A stretch of DNA of 64,000 nt, taken from Intestinimonas massiliensis (ex Afouda et al. 2020) (GTDB taxonomy: Bacteria > Bacillota > Clostridia > Oscillospirales > Oscillospiraceae). The notes under the pieces are model-generated. The model was not told the origin of the DNA and ran no database searches. It saw only the letters and a list, made by a program, of their open reading frames with translations. Below are positions 60,609-64,000 of this stretch, piece after piece; position 1 is the stretch's first letter, and every line of letters starts with the position of its first letter. The translations under genes and the position numbers were made by a program. The stretch lies in NCBI RefSeq assembly GCF_900626285.1, contig NZ_LR131148.1, forward strand, positions 151,599 to 215,598, given 5' to 3'.

Positions 60609-61046
60609 TCACAGCTGTTCTTTCTCCTGGTTGTCGGCGATCAGACGGCGGATGGCCTCCTCCGGATAGGAGAGCAAACGGCCGTAATCCCAGGCGATCT
60701 GGGTGCGGTTGCCGCCGAAATAGACCTTCTCCCGCACCAGGTCCTCCTTCCAGCGCTTCAGCCGGAGATACTGGTCCAGAATGTGGTCGGCCCGGTAAAA
60801 CAGCAGGTTGTGCTTACCCAGGTTCATGGAGATGGGGAACAGGTCGGTGAGCAGGGGCTCGTCCTCTATGTAGAACTTGGTCCCATAGCGCTGGCAGCTC
60901 TCTTTGGCAAAGGGAAGGAAAGCGTCCCGCTCCTCCGCACTGTCCATGGGACGGCTGAGGGCCAGGGTCTTCACACCCGCGTACACCATCTCGTTAAAGC
61001 AGTCGATCACGCCGCACTGATAGGAAAAAGAATCGATATTCTGCAT
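60609..61046 (-). CDS. Hypothetical protein, 145 residues
   Basis: The soluble, mixed alpha/beta protein (SFSYQCGVIDCFNEMVYAGVKTLALSRPM, FYIEDEPLLTDLFPISMNLGKHNLLFYRADHILDQYLRLK) has no signal or membrane segment. I do not recognise the family. It is a single gene between cspA and glpK, and its composition matches the chromosome. Confidence 0.7.
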   Translation of the reverse strand: MQNIDSFSYQCGVIDCFNEMVYAGVKTLALSRPMDSAEERDAFLPFAKESCQRYGTKFYIEDEPLLTDLFPISMNLGKHNLLFYRADHILDQYLRLKRWKEDLVREKVYFGGNRTQIAWDYGRLLSYPEEAIRRLIADNQEKEQL

Positions 61047-61150
61047 GGTTTAGGGCCTCCTGTCTTCTGGGGCCTATTTTACTCCATTTACTCCCATCCT
61101 GCAAGAGAGAATGAAAGGGAAAGACAGGAGGCTTTGTCGAACCGGTCAAA

Positions 61151-62635
61151 TCATTCTGCCCAGCCCCGGCAGCGCTCCACAGCCCGGTGCCACTGCCGGA
61201 GCAGCTCTGCCCGGCGGGGCTTCTCCATAGCGGGGGAGAAGCCGGTGTCCGGCCTGCGGAGTGCCTTCAGCTCCCCGCTGTCCCGCCACACGCCCACGGC
61301 CAGGCCGGCCAGGCAGGCGGCCCCCAGGGCGGTGGTCTCCCGGATGGCGGGGCGGAGGACCTGCCGGTCCAGAATGTCCGCCTGGAACTGCATCAGAAAG
61401 CCGTCCCGGCTGGCACCGCCGTCGGCCCGCAGGGCCCGGAGGGGCAAACCGGTGTCACCCTCCATGGCGTGGACCAGGTCGGCCACCTGGTAGGCGATGG
61501 ATTCCTGGGCCGCCCGGGTGATATGTTCCCGACGGGTGCCCCGGGTCAGGCCCACCAGGACCCCCCGGGCGTACATGTCCCAGTAGGGGGCACCCAGGCC
61601 GGTAAAGGCGGGCACCAGGTATACCCCGCCGTTGTCCGGCACTTTTTGGGCGTAGTACTCCGCGTCCCGGCTTTCGGTAAAGAAGCGCAGCTCGTCCCGC
61701 AGCCACTGGATCACCGCGCCCCCCACGAACACCGAGCCCTCCAGGGCATACTGCACCTTGCCGTTCAGCCCCACCGCGATGGTGGTCAGCAGACCGTTGG
61801 AGCTGAAGCAGGGGGTCTCCCCGGTGTTCATCAGCAGGAAGCAGCCGGTGCCGTAGGTGTTCTTGGCGTCTCCGGGGTCAAAGCAGGTCTGCCCGAACAG
61901 GGCGGCCTGCTGGTCTCCGGCGATGCCGGCAATGGGGATCTGGACCCCCTGGATATCGGTATAGCCGTAGATCTCACTGGAGGAACACACCTTTGGCAGC
62001 ATGGCCCGGGGGATGTCCAGTGCCTTCAGCAGGGTGTCGTCCCAGTCCAGCTTTCTGATGTCGTAGAGCATGGTGCGGGAGGCGTTGGTCACGTCGGTAG
62101 CGTGGACCGCCCCGCCGGTGAGCTTCCACAGCAGCCAGCTGTCCACGGTGCCGAAGAGGATCTCTCCCCGGCGGGCCTTCTCCCTGGCCCCCGCCACGTG
62201 GTCCAGGATCCAGGCGATCTTGGTGGCGGAGAAGTAGGCGTCTGGGATGAGGCCGGTGGTCTGGCGGATGTGGTCCTCCAGCCCGTCAGAGCGGAGCTTG
62301 TCCACCCTATCCGCCGTCCGGCGGCACTGCCACACGATGGCGTTGTAAATGGGCCTGCCGGTCTCCCTGTCCCACAAAATGGTGGTCTCCCGCTGGTTGG
62401 TGATGCCGATGGCGGCAATGTCGCCGGCGGCCACGCCGGACTGGGCGATGACCTCCATCATCACTCCGTACTGGGAGGACCAGATCTCCATGGGGTCGTG
62501 CTCCACCCAGCCCTCCTTGGGGTAAAACTGGGTGAACTCTTTCTGGGAGACGGACACGATATTTTGTTCCCGGTCGAAGAGAATGGCCCGGGAGCTGGTG
62601 GTGCCCTGATCCAGGGCCAGGAGATAGCTGCCCAT
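61151..62635 (-). CDS. glpK: Glycerol kinase
   Basis: GlpK makes glycerol 3-phosphate from glycerol and ATP, feeding glycolysis and lipid synthesis. The 494-residue FGGY kinase shows LALDQGTTSSRAILFD, GITNQRETTILWDRETGRPIYNAIVWQ, the GIAGDQQAALFGQ loop and the FGGY signature region near 360-380 (GVLVGLTRGTRREHITRAA). GGAGG precedes ATG 62635. It lies 70 bp downstream of the Crp/Fnr regulator, which may control it. No glycerol facilitator gene is adjacent. Confidence 0.96.
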   Translation of the reverse strand: MGSYLLALDQGTTSSRAILFDREQNIVSVSQKEFTQFYPKEGWVEHDPMEIWSSQYGVMMEVIAQSGVAAGDIAAIGITNQRETTILWDRETGRPIYNAIVWQCRRTADRVDKLRSDGLEDHIRQTTGLIPDAYFSATKIAWILDHVAGAREKARRGEILFGTVDSWLLWKLTGGAVHATDVTNASRTMLYDIRKLDWDDTLLKALDIPRAMLPKVCSSSEIYGYTDIQGVQIPIAGIAGDQQAALFGQTCFDPGDAKNTYGTGCFLLMNTGETPCFSSNGLLTTIAVGLNGKVQYALEGSVFVGGAVIQWLRDELRFFTESRDAEYYAQKVPDNGGVYLVPAFTGLGAPYWDMYARGVLVGLTRGTRREHITRAAQESIAYQVADLVHAMEGDTGLPLRALRADGGASRDGFLMQFQADILDRQVLRPAIRETTALGAACLAGLAVGVWRDSGELKALRRPDTGFSPAMEKPRRAELLRQWHRAVERCRGWAE

Positions 62636-62705
62636 TGCGGGACCTCCTTTGTGCAGGTTTGTAGTTTGTTTTAGTGTATCACGGAAGCGCCGGGAGCAAA
62701 AGGGG

Positions 62706-63371
62706 TCAGAGCTGTTTCAGGGTGAATTTCCCCCGATCCGCTTCCAGAATGCCCTCCTGCCGCAGCTGGCCGATGGCCCGGGACAGGGCGCTGCGGTCCA
62801 CGCACAGATAGTCTGCCAGGGCCTGCCGGTCAAAGGGTACGGTAACGGTGTTTTTCCCGGCCTTCAGGCACAGGTCCTCCAGATAGGCCAGCAGCCGTTC
62901 CCGGATATTGCGGCCGGACAGGTACTCCACCTTGTCCGCCAGGGACAGGTTTTTGTGGGCCAGTACCGACAAGAGGTTGGAGATCAGCCTGCTGTGGAAG
63001 GAGCAGGCGGCGGAGCAGGGGGAAGACAGCCGCCTGCTGTCCAGCAGTAGAACCGCACCGTCCGCTCCGGCGGTGACAGTGACCGGCAGCGCCTCCGCCC
63101 GGGCGCAGGCGAAGGACTCGGCAAACAGATGGCCCGGCCGGATCTCACCCATGACGATCCGCTGGCCGTCCGCCTTCAGACGGCTGACCTGCACCCGCCC
63201 GGCCAGCACGATGCCCAGGTGGGTGGCGGGCTCTCCGGCGGACAGGATGGTGTCTCCCTTCTTCATCCGGCGGGGCCGGCCCCCCATGCAGTCCAGCAGG
63301 GCGGACAGCTCCTCCGGCCCGATCCCCCGGAACAGGGGAGAGCGGCGCAGGATCTCCAGATATTCCGTCAT
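62706..63371 (-). CDS. Crp/Fnr-family transcriptional regulator
   Basis: The 221-residue protein has a cyclic-nucleotide-type beta barrel (residues 15-120, GDTILSAGEPATHLGIVLAGRVQVSR) and a C-terminal winged helix (VPFDRQALADYLCVDRSALSRAIGQLRQEGIL). The four-Cys iron-sulphur signature of Fnr is missing. GGAGG eight bases upstream supports ATG 63371; the open frame reaches 63476. A TGTTG-N6-CAACA dyad just upstream of the gene suggests self-control. Confidence 0.88.
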   Translation of the reverse strand: MTEYLEILRRSPLFRGIGPEELSALLDCMGGRPRRMKKGDTILSAGEPATHLGIVLAGRVQVSRLKADGQRIVMGEIRPGHLFAESFACARAEALPVTVTAGADGAVLLLDSRRLSSPCSAACSFHSRLISNLLSVLAHKNLSLADKVEYLSGRNIRERLLAYLEDLCLKAGKNTVTVPFDRQALADYLCVDRSALSRAIGQLRQEGILEADRGKFTLKQL

Positions 63372-63388
63372 AAGGCAGTCCTCCATCG

Positions 63389-63404
63389 TGTTGCAGCTAC
63401 AACA
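63389..63404 (-). promoter_or_regulatory. Crp/Fnr-type operator
   Basis: TGTTG-CAGCTA-CAACA is a perfect 5+5 inverted repeat with a six-base gap, the geometry bound by Crp/Fnr dimers. It lies between the regulator's promoter and its start codon. Confidence 0.65.
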
Positions 63405-63413
63405 AGTGTGCCC

Positions 63414-63466
63414 ATTGTAACACAGCGTCCCCGGGGCTTGCAATAGGAAGGCAGAACTGCTACAAT
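63414..63466. promoter_or_regulatory. Divergent promoters sharing one -35 hexamer
   Basis: The palindromic TTGCAA (63438-63443) serves both strands: rightward with TACAAT (63461-63466) after 17 bp, and leftward with TACAAT (63414-63419) after 18 bp. The two promoters therefore compete for polymerase. Confidence 0.7.
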
Positions 63467-63499
63467 GGGAAGACATACAAAAGAAACGGCGGTGAGGAC

Positions 63500-63682
63500 A
63501 TGTCGGGATATTCGTCCGTGGGGGTCCTGCTGGCGGTGCTGGGAGTAGTGTTCATCCTGGTGCCCTATGAGCAGATACACAAAGTGTTCCGGAGGATGCG
63601 CTCTCCCGTGACCACAAAGGTGGGCGGCACGGTGCTGCTCATCGTCGGGATCGCCATAATCGTCAAGGAAATTGTGCTGTGA
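63500..63682 (+). CDS. Small two-helix membrane protein
   Basis: The 60-residue protein has two hydrophobic helices (residues 6-21 and 42-59) separated by a basic loop (EQIHKVFRRMRSPVTTKVGG). No family recognised. ATG 63500 is preceded by GGTGAGG, and the gene has its own promoter and terminator. Divergent placement suggests a link to the Crp/Fnr regulator. Confidence 0.7.
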   Translation: MSGYSSVGVLLAVLGVVFILVPYEQIHKVFRRMRSPVTTKVGGTVLLIVGIAIIVKEIVL

Positions 63683-63685
63683 CGC

Positions 63686-63730
63686 AAAAGGCCGCCGGCC
63701 TCCCATATGCGGGAGGCCGGCGGCCTTTTT
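63686..63730. terminator. Bidirectional terminator
   Basis: A 19-bp stem (63686-63704 with 63711-63729) with A- and T-runs lies between converging genes. Confidence 0.92.
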
Positions 63731-63755
63731 ATGGAAAATTGGGAAAGGGAACGGA

Positions 63756-64000
63756 TCAGATCTCCATGTCCAGCAGGTAGGAGGACAGGCCCTTGCCGTG
63801 CATATCCACGGACAGGGAGCGGGTGACGCCGCCGCCCAGAGCGGCGTACATCACGAAGTTGAGGGCGTGGATGTTGGGCAGCTCATAGCGGACCACTTCG
63901 CCCTTGACCATGCCCTTGAAGTGCTCCTTCACCTTCTCAGCGGTGACCTTCTCCTTGAGCATCTCATAGTCCTTCGGATCGTAGGCGATGAGGGAGATGT
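63756..64000 (-). CDS. AtuA-like ferredoxin-fold protein, 5' end outside the window
   Basis: The visible C-terminal 80 residues (SLIAYDPKDYEMLKEKVTAEKVKEHF, VRYELPNIHALNFVMYAALGGGVTRSLSVDMHGKGLSSYLLDMEI) match the small domain at the end of AtuA/DUF1446 proteins, often a separate subunit in clostridia. The frame runs off the right edge without a start. The biochemical role of these proteins in anaerobes is not settled. Confidence 0.75.
   Translation of the reverse strand, partial: ISLIAYDPKDYEMLKEKVTAEKVKEHFKGMVKGEVVRYELPNIHALNFVMYAALGGGVTRSLSVDMHGKGLSSYLLDMEI

Overview
The window looks like a chromosomal segment of a GC-rich, spore-forming gut clostridium of the Oscillospiraceae (Flavonifractor/Lawsonibacter/Intestinimonas-like). 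I infer this from the high-GC coding, the pro-sigma-K gene, the acc-fab operon that uses FabK, the 4-hydroxybutyrate-type CoA-transferase, and strong -10/-35 promoters and AGGAGG ribosome sites typical of Firmicutes. No database search was possible.

Left part (1-20 kb). An IS110-family element with a structured upstream region sits at the uvrA 3' end. A leftward block follows: pyrE, radC, uvrB, an aldo/keto reductase and uvrA. Rightward genes are a small-exporter protein, recD2, a ribbon-helix-helix protein, comF, mreB/mbl, a split transketolase and a HAD phosphatase. A MATE exporter and its MerR-type regulator are divergent. The 3' ends of uvrB and comF each carry the same kind of about 155-bp non-coding element. 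It has five hairpins conserved by compensatory changes, and a second, mostly synonymous copy of the gene's last 69-77 bp lies on its far side.

20-27 kb. A GntR regulator faces a catabolic operon: HpcH/HpaI aldolase, tripartite tricarboxylate transporter TctC-TctB-TctA, a beta-keto-acid cleavage enzyme and a DUF169 protein.

27-44 kb. This is the main discovery. The gene for the mother-cell sporulation factor pro-sigma-K is split. Its N-terminal half (26815-27150) and C-terminal half (43986-44345) are separated by a 16.8-kb skin-like element. The element ends in a large serine recombinase, and precise recombination at a shared AAATG restores an in-frame 231-codon sigK. The cargo is a defence island: a type I restriction-modification system, a HEPN-like protein, and a Septu pair (PtuA ATPase and PtuB HNH nuclease) fused to the end of the hsd operon. 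A SLOG protein, an AAA/DUF4143 ATPase, small helix-turn-helix regulators, a tyrosine recombinase with a long structured upstream region, and two small orphan proteins complete it. In the excised circle the recombinase frame would run into the helix-turn-helix gene at the other end.

44-64 kb. Two tRNA-Ser genes, a CoA-transferase, TspO, an ECF sigma factor with an RsgI-like partner, an SPFH protein, and the complete fatty-acid operon acpP-accBCDA-fabHKDGFZ followed by a FabT-like MarR regulator. The right end has a Cys-rich small protein, a cold-shock gene with a long folded leader, glycerol kinase, a Crp/Fnr regulator with a probable self-operator, and a partial AtuA-like protein.
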